Origin: Bacteroidales bacterium
GTDB lineage: Bacteria; Bacteroidota; Bacteroidia; Bacteroidales; UBA932
NCBI GenBank assembly: GCA_017631435.1
Contig: JAGBTG010000034.1
Span: 62,001-126,000 of the forward strand
Direction of reading: 5' to 3'
DNA: 64,000 bases
Shown here: piece after piece, positions 20,189 to 28,398 of the stretch
Layout of the letters: the number at the start of each line of letters is the position of its first letter
Position numbering within the stretch: the first letter of the stretch is position 1
Translations under genes and position numbers: made by a program
The notes under the pieces: generated by a model
The model's database searches: none
Seen by the model: only the letters and a program-made list of their open reading frames with translations
Told to the model about the DNA's origin: nothing

Positions 20189-21469
20189 TTATTCAGTAGG
20201 GATGTTTTTGTTAACATTCTTTGAACCTACAAGAGCGTAGAATACCAAATATGCAAGACCTGCAACTACTACCCAGTAACTTGTCATATAAGTGGTTGCA
20301 TCTGCTACAAAGCCCTGGATTGCAGGAAGGATACCGCCACCGCAAACCATTACCATAAAGATACCTGAAGCTGCAGCAGTGTATTTGCCAAGACCCTCAA
20401 CTGCAAGGTTGAAGATACCGCCCCACATAACTGAAGTGCACAATCCGCAAAGTACAAGGAACATGATACCAGCCGGAACATTTACCATACCAAATGAAAT
20501 ATCGGACTGGAATACAGGCATCATAACGTTGCTGGTTGCAGGAGTGAAGATTGCTGCAAGTACAAATACCAATGCAATACCGCTCACTGTAGTAAGCATA
20601 ACCTTACTTGAAACTTTACCTGCAATTGAACCACCAATAAGACGGCCTACAAGCATAAGGAACCAATAAGTACCAACCAAACTTCCTGCCATAGCCGGAT
20701 CAATGCCAAGCTCCTGGGTCATGTAAAGGTTGCTGATGTTTGGAATACCAACCTCAACACCTACATAGATGAAGATTGCAACAATACCCAATACAAAGTG
20801 ACGGAAACTCATTGCGCTGTATTTCTTGCCATCTGCAGATTTCTCCTCTTTAGAAGCACTCTCATACGCTGGCTCAGGGATATTTGAAACAGCCAATACT
20901 ACAAATGCCAAAGCAAAGATTCCCATTGCAATGAACAATGCAGGGTTAGCTTTTGCAATAGTTCTTGCAGCCTCGTTTGAGCCCATAAGGTAACCTACAA
21001 GTACCGGAACGATGGTAGCAGCAGTAGAGTTGCACACACCTGCAAACTGGATAAGCTGGTTACCTTTGTTTCCGCCACCGCCAAGGGTGTTGAGCATAGG
21101 GTTCACAACTGTATTGAGCATACACATTGAGAAACCTGAAACGAATGCACCGCAAAGGTAGATTCCAAAGCTCTCGGCTTTACCCGAAACGTAAGTTACT
21201 GCAACACCGGCAAAACCAATCACAACTGCAAGAAGGGCAGTTTTCTTGTAGCCGATTTTGCTGAGCATGTAACCTGCAGGGATACCCATACAGGCATAAG
21301 CGATAAAGTTGGCAAGGTTACCAAGCTGTGAAAGGAATGACGAAGCGCCAAACTGGTTCTTTACAATTACTCCAAACGGATTCTGCAAACCTGTAACGAA
21401 TGCAATCATAAAGAACAATGCAAACATGATTGCTATAGGCAATACATAGTTTTTCTGTTTATTTTCCAT
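20189..21469 (-). CDS. MFS sugar permease, FucP/GluP type
   Basis: A 426-aa inner-membrane proton-sugar symporter of the FucP/GluP group with about 12 hydrophobic segments. The N-terminal FMIAFVTGLQNPF and the segment LNTVVNPMLNTLGG are characteristic of this group. It is paired with the ROK kinase, which supports glucose/galactose-type uptake. First gene of a two-gene operon. Confidence 0.85.
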   Translation of the reverse strand: MENKQKNYVLPIAIMFALFFMIAFVTGLQNPFGVIVKNQFGASSFLSQLGNLANFIAYACMGIPAGYMLSKIGYKKTALLAVVIGFAGVAVTYVSGKAESFGIYLCGAFVSGFSMCMLNTVVNPMLNTLGGGGNKGNQLIQFAGVCNSTAATIVPVLVGYLMGSNEAARTIAKANPALFIAMGIFALAFVVLAVSNIPEPAYESASKEEKSADGKKYSAMSFRHFVLGIVAIFIYVGVEVGIPNISNLYMTQELGIDPAMAGSLVGTYWFLMLVGRLIGGSIAGKVSSKVMLTTVSGIALVFVLAAIFTPATSNVMMPVFQSDISFGMVNVPAGIMFLVLCGLCTSVMWGGIFNLAVEGLGKYTAAASGIFMVMVCGGGILPAIQGFVADATTYMTSYWVVVAGLAYLVFYALVGSKNVNKNIPTE

Positions 21470-21523
21470 TGTTTTTTAAATTTAAGTTATTTATTGTCTT
21501 TAATTTTCCTGTTTTCTTCCCCA

Positions 21524-21553
21524 CAAATTTAACCAATTTTAGATTCTCTACAA
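21524..21553 (-). promoter_or_regulatory. Promoter of the permease-kinase operon
   Basis: On the minus strand TTG (21551-21553), 19 bases, TAAATTTG (21524-21531). Its -33 end overlaps the last codons of the cardiolipin synthase gene. The leader is about 45 nt. Confidence 0.65.
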
Positions 21554-23026
21554 TAATGGGGAACACAATCTGGCAACACTCTCTGCAATCTTCTCCCTCT
21601 TGCCCCTCCTGGCCCATTTGCCGGCAGTCACCTGACGGCATGCCGCCGCATCCTCCATAAACTGCTTCTCTATCACCCCGGTACACTCCCTGTCATAAAT
21701 CACAGAGAGGATCTCAAAGTTGTGTTCAAAGCTTCTCATGTCCATATTTGCAGATCCCACAATACACACCTCTCCGTCTATGCTTACCACTTTGGAGTGG
21801 TTGAACCCTTTCTTGAAAAGGAATATTTTCACCCCAGCCTCAAGCAGCTCACCAATATAGGACATTGTACTGTAGTGGGCTATACGGGTGTCGGATTTGT
21901 CGGGAAGCATAATCCTCACATCTATGTTGCCCAATGCTGCAATCTTTATTGCATTCAGCACCGATTCATTTGGGGTGAAATATGGAGATACTATGTAGAT
22001 GTGCTTGCGGGCCATGGTTATGGCGCTGAAAAAGCACTGCATTATGCTTGCCCAGTTGCTGTCGGGACCACAGACAAGTGTTTGGGTTCCAATGTGTTTT
22101 TCCACCTTATCCCCCTCTCTGGCCTTAATCTGCAGTTGCGGGAAGTACTTTTTCCTCTTCTTGAGTTTGCGGTTGAGGATGAAGTAGCGGTCCAAAAGGA
22201 AACTTGTCTGCAACGAAACTACACCCTCTCCGGTGATTTTCATGTGGGTATCGTGCCAGTTGCCGAGTTCATTGCCAAAGTAGTAGCGGTCTGCAATGTT
22301 CACTCCCCCAAGAAATCCGGTGTGGCCGTCAACAACCAGTATCTTGCGGTGGTTGCGGTAGTTCACCTTTGATGTAGGAAGGGGAAACCTCACCTTGGCA
22401 AAGCAGAGCATCTCTACTCCCGATGCCTCCATCTGCTCAACAAACTCATCCTTGAGGGAAATGCTGCCAACCCCATCATAGATGACACGCACCTCAACCC
22501 CTTCCCTGGCCTTTTTCATAAGGAGCCTGGCAAAACGGTTTCCTGTACGGTCATTCAAAAAGATATACGACTGCAGATGGATGTGGCGCTGGGCCCCCTC
22601 AATTGCCGCATACATTGCATCAAGGGCCTCACGTCCGGTAAAGTGGAACTCTATTGAACTGTTGTTCTCCACCGGGGTATAGCTGTTGCGCAAATTCTGG
22701 AATATCAGCTTCTTGTATGGCTCCAGTTCTCCCAGAACCTGAGGATTTTCCATTATGAATTCCCTTTGCAGATGGGAAACCTCCTTCCTGTAGCGGTACT
22801 CCGCGTCACCCTTGAACAGGTAAAGCCTCCTTTTGCGGTAATGCATGCCAAAGAAGAAGTACAGCAGAAGTCCAATATACGGAAGGAGAATCAGTACTGC
22901 AACCCATGAAAGGGTCTTGATTGGGTCCTGACGGCGCATAATCAATGCCCAGGCGGCATAAACCGCCAGAAGCAGGTTCATAATATAGAGAACCGCGGAG
23001 ATTATCTGCCATCCGTTCCCAAACAC
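21548..23026 (-). CDS. cls: Cardiolipin synthase
   Basis: A membrane phospholipase-D-family enzyme that joins two phosphatidylglycerols, 492 aa. The N-terminus has two transmembrane helices (IISAVLYIMNLLLAVYAAW and a segment around LILLPYIGLLLYFFFG), then two HKD motifs: NHRKILVVDGHTGFLGG and NHSKVVSIDGEVCIVGSANMD. It begins with GTG within TAGTG, sharing one base with the stop of the upstream gene, so the two are translationally coupled. Confidence 0.9.
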   Translation of the reverse strand: MFGNGWQIISAVLYIMNLLLAVYAAWALIMRRQDPIKTLSWVAVLILLPYIGLLLYFFFGMHYRKRRLYLFKGDAEYRYRKEVSHLQREFIMENPQVLGELEPYKKLIFQNLRNSYTPVENNSSIEFHFTGREALDAMYAAIEGAQRHIHLQSYIFLNDRTGNRFARLLMKKAREGVEVRVIYDGVGSISLKDEFVEQMEASGVEMLCFAKVRFPLPTSKVNYRNHRKILVVDGHTGFLGGVNIADRYYFGNELGNWHDTHMKITGEGVVSLQTSFLLDRYFILNRKLKKRKKYFPQLQIKAREGDKVEKHIGTQTLVCGPDSNWASIMQCFFSAITMARKHIYIVSPYFTPNESVLNAIKIAALGNIDVRIMLPDKSDTRIAHYSTMSYIGELLEAGVKIFLFKKGFNHSKVVSIDGEVCIVGSANMDMRSFEHNFEILSVIYDRECTGVIEKQFMEDAAACRQVTAGKWARRGKREKIAESVARLCSPLL

Positions 23027-23793
23027 TACTCGCAGATATAATCGTCTATGTATCCGAATGAAAGGTCATCGAGCCTCAACTCCCCTTTGGTAACATGACC
23101 AAGGAGGGTAATTGGAATATCCTCATTGAAAAGGAAATCCACAAGCTCGTTCTCCTGCTCGTCGTTTACGGTAATGATTGCAAGATGGCGGCTGCGTCCG
23201 AAAAGGAACTCCTTGTCTTCATACTCCGCATCGCCTGTGATGTCAAAGCCAAGCTCGTTTGGCGCACAGCACTCAAGCAACGAGATGAAAAGGCCGTTTG
23301 AAGAGATATGATGTGCACTGGTAATGAGGTCTCTCTCAATGGCTTTGAGAATTACGCCAAGAGTCTTGTTGTTGATCTGGAAATCAGACTCATCTTCAAT
23401 GTTTCCAACAAGATAAATGGTATCGCCCTTGGCATCAAAAGCCATTGAGGCAACTTTTTTCTTGTCTTTCACAAGACCAAGTGCAGTTATCCTGCGGTCA
23501 TCCACATTCTTGGTGGTAAGGAAACGGGCTCCTGTACATGCAAGTTTTGCAAGGGCCTCGGTAGTAGCCTTGGTTACCGCTGTTGCAGGATCAAACTTGT
23601 CCAATGAAGGGGAATCAGCCTTAGAGATTGCAACGGTGAAAGTACCTTTACCTACCCTCTCAATATCGGCATCAAACGGGTTGTTTATATATTTCTGTAC
23701 ACTTTTCTTGTATTGGGGATCCTCTGTAAGAAAATCTGCGATATCAACCAAATCATCTGTCTGGCTGATCTTGCTCTCGTATAGCTCTACCAT
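23026..23793 (-). CDS. PurM-C/AIR-synthase-related protein
   Basis: This 255-aa protein resembles the C-terminal half of AIR-synthase-type proteins (PurM/PurL fold): the segment SAHHISSNGLFISLLECC followed by ELGFDI corresponds to the HDVSDGGL...GxGxDI region of PurL. The usual Asp-Gly-Gly residues are changed, so ordinary purine-synthesis activity is doubtful. It overlaps cls by one base. Similar stand-alone AIR-synthase-related genes exist in Bacteroidales with no known role. Confidence 0.5.
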   Translation of the reverse strand: MVELYESKISQTDDLVDIADFLTEDPQYKKSVQKYINNPFDADIERVGKGTFTVAISKADSPSLDKFDPATAVTKATTEALAKLACTGARFLTTKNVDDRRITALGLVKDKKKVASMAFDAKGDTIYLVGNIEDESDFQINNKTLGVILKAIERDLITSAHHISSNGLFISLLECCAPNELGFDITGDAEYEDKEFLFGRSRHLAIITVNDEQENELVDFLFNEDIPITLLGHVTKGELRLDDLSFGYIDDYICE

Positions 23794-23855
23794 ACACTGT
23801 TACGTTTTAATTGTTAAATCCAGTCTGCTAATATAACATTTTTTTAGCAAAAAGG

Positions 23856-23888
23856 TTTGGAAATGCAGAAAAAAAGTGTGTATATTTG
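23856..23888 (+). promoter_or_regulatory. Promoter of tRNA-Leu
   Basis: TTTG (23856-23859), 21 bases, TATATTTG (23881-23888). The tRNA begins 12 bases later. Confidence 0.75.
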
Positions 23889-23900
23889 CACCGCTCAAAG

Positions 23901-23984
23901 GCCCAGATGGTGAAATTGGTAGACACGCCACTTTGAGGGGGTGGTGCCGGTTACGGTGTGCAAGTTCGAGTCTTGTTCTGGGCA
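23901..23984 (+). tRNA. tRNA-Leu (anticodon GAG)
   Basis: 84 nt from GCCCAGA to TCTGGGC plus A, with matching acceptor arms. A long variable arm (TGCCGGTTACGGTGTG region) and the T-arm AGTTCGAGTCT are present. The anticodon stem CCACT/GGTGG encloses the loop TTGAGGG, giving GAG, which reads CTC and CTT. Confidence 0.95.
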
Positions 23985-23990
23985 CGCAAA

Positions 23991-24052
23991 AAAAAGGATG
24001 ACACAAAAGGAGCTGGCTGCGCGCCGGAAATCCCTTTTTGTCATCTTTTTTT
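23991..24052. terminator. Bidirectional terminator after tRNA-Leu
   Basis: A-run, GGATGACACAAAAGG, a GC-rich loop, then CCCTTTTTGTCATC and a run of seven T. The long arms pair almost fully. It ends the tRNA transcript. Confidence 0.85.
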
Positions 24053-24430
24053 ATGTACAATACATATTCTTGTTCTGCTCACAGAGCATCTTTTGAAAGA
24101 GTTGCAACATGCAACCCCAGTGGTGAACTCCACCTCTCCCCTTCTGCCATTGCAGAGCTCATTGCCTGCGGGAAATACACCCTTGAGAGCCTGAGCTCCA
24201 CTGCATCGGGAGCCGTTCAGGCCATTTTATTTGCCCGCTTCTGCCGCGAGCACGGCCAGGAGCGCACCGCCATCTCCTCGTTGAAAGAGATCTGGCGCGG
24301 CATCCACATCTCCAGCCGTATCTCCCCGGCACAGCTGGAGACCCTAAAGGAGCAAATCCTCCACGAGGTATCCCTCCTATGGCATTCTCCCGACGATTGT
24401 GTCTGGGAAGAGGCATCACAGTTCCTCTAA
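24053..24430 (+). CDS. Hypothetical 125-aa protein
   Basis: I do not recognise this protein. The frame starts at ATG 24053 immediately after the terminator and ends in a stop that overlaps the stop of the converging gene. It is mainly alpha-helical by composition, with no signal peptide or membrane segment; SPSAIAELIACGKYTLESL and FARFCREHGQERTAISSLKEI are its most protein-like stretches. No promoter box is obvious, so it may be read through from upstream or be spurious. Confidence 0.4.
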   Translation: MYNTYSCSAHRASFERVATCNPSGELHLSPSAIAELIACGKYTLESLSSTASGAVQAILFARFCREHGQERTAISSLKEIWRGIHISSRISPAQLETLKEQILHEVSLLWHSPDDCVWEEASQFL

Positions 24431-25749
24431 AGGAGTTCCTTTAGGGGAGCACCTATTACTACCCCTCCATAATTGTATTTCCAACCGTCCTCAATCAGCA
24501 TAACCAGCCGGTTATCGGGAAGAAGAAGATACATGTTCCACCCTTTGCGGGCCTTGTACTCCACCAGAACGGAATTTTTGAGATCACTCCACGATATTCC
24601 GTATACGTGTGCCCGACGCAGCCCCTCAACAGCCAGAAGGTGAAGGTAGTCATTCACATTCCTGTCATTGAAGTACCAAATCCGCAACTGGGCTCCTGCG
24701 TCAACGGCTTTTTCCCTGATGAAAGGGACACTGCACACCCTCTCCACAAGGCTTTTATAACTGTTTTCCATAGCAGATATCTGCTTGTTGAAATCGGTGT
24801 TGTATGTATGGAGGAACATCAGCTGCACATTTGGGTTCCCCCCTTTTATGGAGAGTCTGGCAATGTACTCCGGAGTTCTGTTGTCTATGTACCTGCCGCC
24901 ATATTTCACGTTCCAGTTGTCCAGCAACTGGCATTTGTCCTCAATTGTAAAACTCTCCTCAAGACGGCTGTACATCTGTTTGCAATCATGCCATCCCAAC
25001 TTGTATAAAGTATTGGGCCAGCGCTCTACAAACCTCTTTGCCAGCTCCTTAAGCAAATCCATGCCGTAAAGGTATGGGGTAATTTCCGGAACTAGGCCTT
25101 TGGTATCCAACTTCCCCTGCAGGAACCTTTCAATATCTCCCCTATAGAAATCTCTTCCCGACAATATGACCCTTTCCACCACCTCACCATTGCGGTAAAT
25201 TTCCACATCATAGACCTTATTTCCCCCTTCATGTTGAAAATCCAAAAGATAACTGTCCAGGAGCCTGCTCCTCAGGCTCTCTTTGCGCAATGAATCGGCA
25301 AGATATTTCACCTGGTGAGGATTCCATTGCAGCATATCGCTGAATCTCCCCTCATACAGGTTCTGGAAACAGCTGTCGGGAAGAGCATTGATTGACTCTC
25401 CTACCCCAAACTGCTCCAACCTGGCCTGCTTGTCTTCCTGGTGCACTGCATATTTGCTGAGGATTTCCATAAAGGCATCCTTGTCTCTCCTTTTTACAAG
25501 GGTTATTGAACTGATGTTGTCAATATCAAGGTCCACATCCCCTTCATACATGTTCCAGTCGGACAAACTGTAATATCTCATTTCACCACTGGGACGGGGA
25601 TCAAGCACCATGGCCAATTTTATTTTTATGCTGTCTGCTTGCGGTTTCTTCTCTTGGATTGTACCGTTTCCTGCAAACGCTTTTGCATGCAGCAACAGGA
25701 AGGCGATGCTCAAAATGAGCGGATAATGCAATGGTTTCATAGGATTCAT
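24427..25749 (-). CDS. Secreted protein of unknown family
   Basis: 440 aa with a clear signal peptide (LILSIAFLLLHAKAFAG), so it is exported to the periplasm or beyond. No Cys follows the signal at a lipobox position. I recognise no domain. Visible features are many aromatic residues, a KWNPHQVKYLADSLRK-like helix-rich middle (WNPHQVKYLADSLRK) and a beta-rich C-terminus (WNMYLLLPDNRLVMLIEDGW). A second ATG three codons later (25740) gives an equally good signal peptide. It carries two exact copies of the TGTCGGGAAG word. Confidence 0.6.
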   Translation of the reverse strand: MNPMKPLHYPLILSIAFLLLHAKAFAGNGTIQEKKPQADSIKIKLAMVLDPRPSGEMRYYSLSDWNMYEGDVDLDIDNISSITLVKRRDKDAFMEILSKYAVHQEDKQARLEQFGVGESINALPDSCFQNLYEGRFSDMLQWNPHQVKYLADSLRKESLRSRLLDSYLLDFQHEGGNKVYDVEIYRNGEVVERVILSGRDFYRGDIERFLQGKLDTKGLVPEITPYLYGMDLLKELAKRFVERWPNTLYKLGWHDCKQMYSRLEESFTIEDKCQLLDNWNVKYGGRYIDNRTPEYIARLSIKGGNPNVQLMFLHTYNTDFNKQISAMENSYKSLVERVCSVPFIREKAVDAGAQLRIWYFNDRNVNDYLHLLAVEGLRRAHVYGISWSDLKNSVLVEYKARKGWNMYLLLPDNRLVMLIEDGWKYNYGGVVIGAPLKELL

Positions 25750-25817
25750 AATATGAGTTTTCTATTTGATGTACAACGATTGTGCCATAAAGTCCTATCA
25801 ACTAAATGAACTATTTA

Positions 25818-25945
25818 TTGTTTTTTTACATGAAATAACTATCTTTGCAAAGAGATGAGAGTTGCATATAGGCGAGATAACATCAAGCTCCGCAACCGTC
25901 AGTTATACAAAGCCGTAGGTTCTCTTACGGCTTTAGTTTTTTTAG
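25818..25945 (+). ncRNA. Candidate small transcript with own promoter and terminator
   Basis: TTG (25818-25820), 19 bases and TATCTTTG (25840-25847) form a good promoter, and AGCCGTA/TACGGCT followed by TTTTTTT (25911-25943) is an intrinsic terminator, giving an RNA of about 90 nt. GTTGC (25861-25865) can pair with GCAAC (25892-25896). A 31-codon reading frame from ATG 25855 would be practically leaderless. The stretch 25884-25910 recurs after katA (28064-28091). No known RNA family is recognised. Confidence 0.45.
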
Positions 25946-26404
25946 TTTAGATTCAATCTCTTTTCTGGATTGATATCTTGCATTAATTCTCACAGCCCTT
26001 CCGCAAAACACAACATAGCAGTCTGTGATCACACATGATGTAAAATCTTCCTTTCTTCTGGAAATATATTTGGACAACAAAAATGCATCCACATTCATTA
26101 TGTGTTCATCCAGATCAATTACAACCACTTTACAACCTTGCTTCTTCGCCGATTTAAACCCAGCAGTAATCCCCTTTTCACTCATTACCCCTTTTCTATC
26201 CCCAAGCTGTTCACTTATTGTATATTCCGGATTCTTATGTCCAAACTCATATGTATGAGAATTTATCCTTATACTTATTTCATTATAAGAACACAGAATT
26301 GCCCTTGAAGCCCTTATATTGCTAAGCAACTCACTTTTATCTGCCTTGATGCTGATTAAGAGACGCTCCCCGAACTCCTCATCCAATAAATACTCTGCCT
26401 CCAT
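25925..26404 (-). CDS. Phage/toxin-like orphan domain protein
   Basis: 159 aa from ATG 26404; the longer open frame is antisense to katA and is rejected. The order NSHTYEFGHKNPEY, then AGFKSAKKQGCKVVVIDLDE, then a last strand CYVVFCGRAVRINAR recalls the nuclease-like domains found at the C-terminus of phage head-morphogenesis and contact-dependent-inhibition proteins (BECR-type fold). This is a weak resemblance, read by eye. The stop codon lies inside the terminator of the small transcript. It may be a remnant; no immunity gene is evident. Confidence 0.35.
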   Translation of the reverse strand: MEAEYLLDEEFGERLLISIKADKSELLSNIRASRAILCSYNEISIRINSHTYEFGHKNPEYTISEQLGDRKGVMSEKGITAGFKSAKKQGCKVVVIDLDEHIMNVDAFLLSKYISRRKEDFTSCVITDCYVVFCGRAVRINARYQSRKEIESKLKKLKP

Positions 26405-26557
26405 AGAAACGACACGATAGATACGCTTAGCAAAGATATGAATGCTTCTACTAATCTGCAAATTCAGTATTCTAACGCCATCTGAACTTTTCCCCCCTTC
26501 CGCCGTTATCAATACAAGGAGGCGGACATTCCCCTCGCTCAATAAAAAACAGCACTT

Positions 26558-28051
26558 ATGGAAAAGGAGAAATTCAACAAACTTACAGCAGCCAACGGAA
26601 GGCCCGTGGCAGACAACCAGAATGTACAGACAGCCGGTCTGAGAGGCCCGATGGTGGTTCAGGACCCATGGTTTCTGGAGAAACTTGCCCACTTTGACAG
26701 GGAGGTTATCCCGGAAAGGCGCATGCACGCCAAGGGCTCCGGAGCCTACGGTACTTTTACCGTTACACATGATATAACAAAGTACACCAGGGCATCCATA
26801 TTCAACGCAATTGGGAAGAAGACCGAGTGTTTTGTGAGGTTCTCCACTGTTGCGGGAGAGCGCGGAGCTGCTGATGCAGAGAGGGATATCCGCGGATTTG
26901 CCATGAAGTTCTACACCGAGACCGGCAACTGGGACCTGGTGGGAAACAACACCCCTGTCTTTTTCCTGCGCGACCCTTTAAAGTTCCCGGACCTCAACCA
27001 CGCCATAAAAAGGGATCCCCGCACAAATTTGCGGAGCCCAAACAGCAACTGGGATTTCTGGACACTCCTCCCCGAGGCGCTGCACCAGATTACCATTACC
27101 ATGAGCACAAGGGGCATCCCATACTCGTACCGCCATATGCACGGATTTGGAAGCCACACCTACAGCTTCATAAACTCAAGGAACGAACGCACCTGGGTAA
27201 AATTCCATCTGAGAACCCTTCAGGGAATCCGCAACCTCACCGACCAGGAGGCAGAGGCAATAATTGCCAAGGACCGCGAGTCTCACCAGAGAGACCTCTA
27301 TGAGGCCATTGAGCGTGGCGACTACCCCCGCTGGCTGTTCCAAGTGCAGCTTATGACCCAGGAGCAGGCCCAATCGTATGAGATAAACCCTTTCGACCTC
27401 ACAAAAGTGTGGCCCCACGGAGATTTCCCCCTCCACGAAGTGGGCATCCTGGAACTCAACCGCAACCCGGAGAATTACTTTGCAGAGGTGGAGCAGGCTG
27501 CCTTCAACCCCCAGAACATCATTGACGGCATAGGTTTTTCTCCCGACAAGATGTTGCAGGGGCGCCTCTTCTCATACGGCGACGCCCAGAGATACCGCCT
27601 TGGGGTAAATCTTGAGCAGATTCCGGTGAACCGCCCACGCTGCAAGGTGCACGCCTACCACCGAGACGGCGCCATGCGGGTTGACGGCAACTACGGATCA
27701 ACCCTCGGATACGAGCCCAACAGTTACGGGGAGTGGATGGAAGACCCAACCCGCAAGGATCCCCCTTTGAGGGTTACAGGAGATGCCTTTGAAAAAGTGG
27801 GCCCCCACGATATAAGTGAGCCCGGCGCCGATGTGTACAACTACCCGGAACGCGAATACGACTCCGACTACTACTCACAGCCCGGAGCCCTCTTCCGCCT
27901 CATGACCCCGGAAGAACAGCAGCTGCTCTTTGAAAACACCGCCCGCGCCATGGCCGGTTGCGAAAAGTTCATAAAAGAACGCCACGTGCGCAACTGCTTC
28001 CTTGCAGACCCCGCCTACGGGGAAGGGGTAGCAAAAGCGCTGGGATTGTAA
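26558..28051 (+). CDS. katA: Haem catalase KatA
   Basis: A 497-aa small-subunit catalase that detoxifies hydrogen peroxide. The catalytic His is in [14 protein letters not shown], the Asn in [14 protein letters not shown], and the proximal haem Tyr in [14 protein letters not shown]. The codon usage looks more C-rich (CCC, CTC, CGC) than in neighbours. The gene is flanked by two 27-28-bp direct repeats, which together suggest acquisition as a unit. No OxyR-type operator is recognised. Confidence 0.95.
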   Translation: MEKEKFNKLTAANGRPVADNQNVQTAGLRGPMVVQDPWFLEKLAHFDREVIPERRMHAKGSGAYGTFTVTHDITKYTRASIFNAIGKKTECFVRFSTVAGERGAADAERDIRGFAMKFYTETGNWDLVGNNTPVFFLRDPLKFPDLNHAIKRDPRTNLRSPNSNWDFWTLLPEALHQITITMSTRGIPYSYRHMHGFGSHTYSFINSRNERTWVKFHLRTLQGIRNLTDQEAEAIIAKDRESHQRDLYEAIERGDYPRWLFQVQLMTQEQAQSYEINPFDLTKVWPHGDFPLHEVGILELNRNPENYFAEVEQAAFNPQNIIDGIGFSPDKMLQGRLFSYGDAQRYRLGVNLEQIPVNRPRCKVHAYHRDGAMRVDGNYGSTLGYEPNSYGEWMEDPTRKDPPLRVTGDAFEKVGPHDISEPGADVYNYPEREYDSDYYSQPGALFRLMTPEEQQLLFENTARAMAGCEKFIKERHVRNCFLADPAYGEGVAKALGL

Positions 28052-28063
28052 AATTGATAGCAA

Positions 28064-28124
28064 CAAGCTCCGCAACCGTCAAATTATACAAGAGGGTGAC
28101 CCAAAAGTAAAGGGTTGCCCTCTT
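28064..28124 (+). terminator. Terminator-like hairpin after katA with shared 28-bp repeat
   Basis: The repeat beginning CAAGCTCCGCAACCGTCA (28064-28091) is followed by AGAGGGTGACCC and GGGTTGCCCTCT arms. The hairpin lacks a strong T-run. The same arrangement of repeat then hairpin occurs at 25884-25943 with a different hairpin sequence. Confidence 0.5.
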
Positions 28125-28154
28125 GTCATTTAAGGTATAAAGGCTCTGAGAGAG

Positions 28155-28330
28155 ATATGCGCAATAAAAGGCTAATTTCCGCACATGCCCAAGGTAGACC
28201 GCCTCAAAAATGGCTATTTTCTGCACATACCCCCTTCAAAAACACCCCTATGCGCAGTAAAATGGCTTTTTTTACACATAGATAGTGAGGTGTGTTCAAA
28301 AAATGTAGGATTTCTGCGCATGTATGACTC
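28155..28330. repeat. Degenerate repeat array in the katA-macB gap
   Basis: At least three related copies of a motif near AAATGGCTATTTTCTGCACATA can be read, near 28170, 28205 and 28262, with a weaker one near 28307. Spacing is about 40-55 bp and TATGCGCA words lie between. The 348-bp gap holds no gene. Function unknown. Confidence 0.5.
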
Positions 28331-28398
28331 TAAAGTTTGAGTCACCTTCTCAGTTTTTTCAGTTTAGATTCAAACGGCCTTGGCCTTATCCTGAAAGA

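Noticed and set aside
26404..26770. Longer N-terminus of the toxin-like protein
   Set aside because: The extra 122 codons are antisense to the start of katA and have no protein-like pattern.
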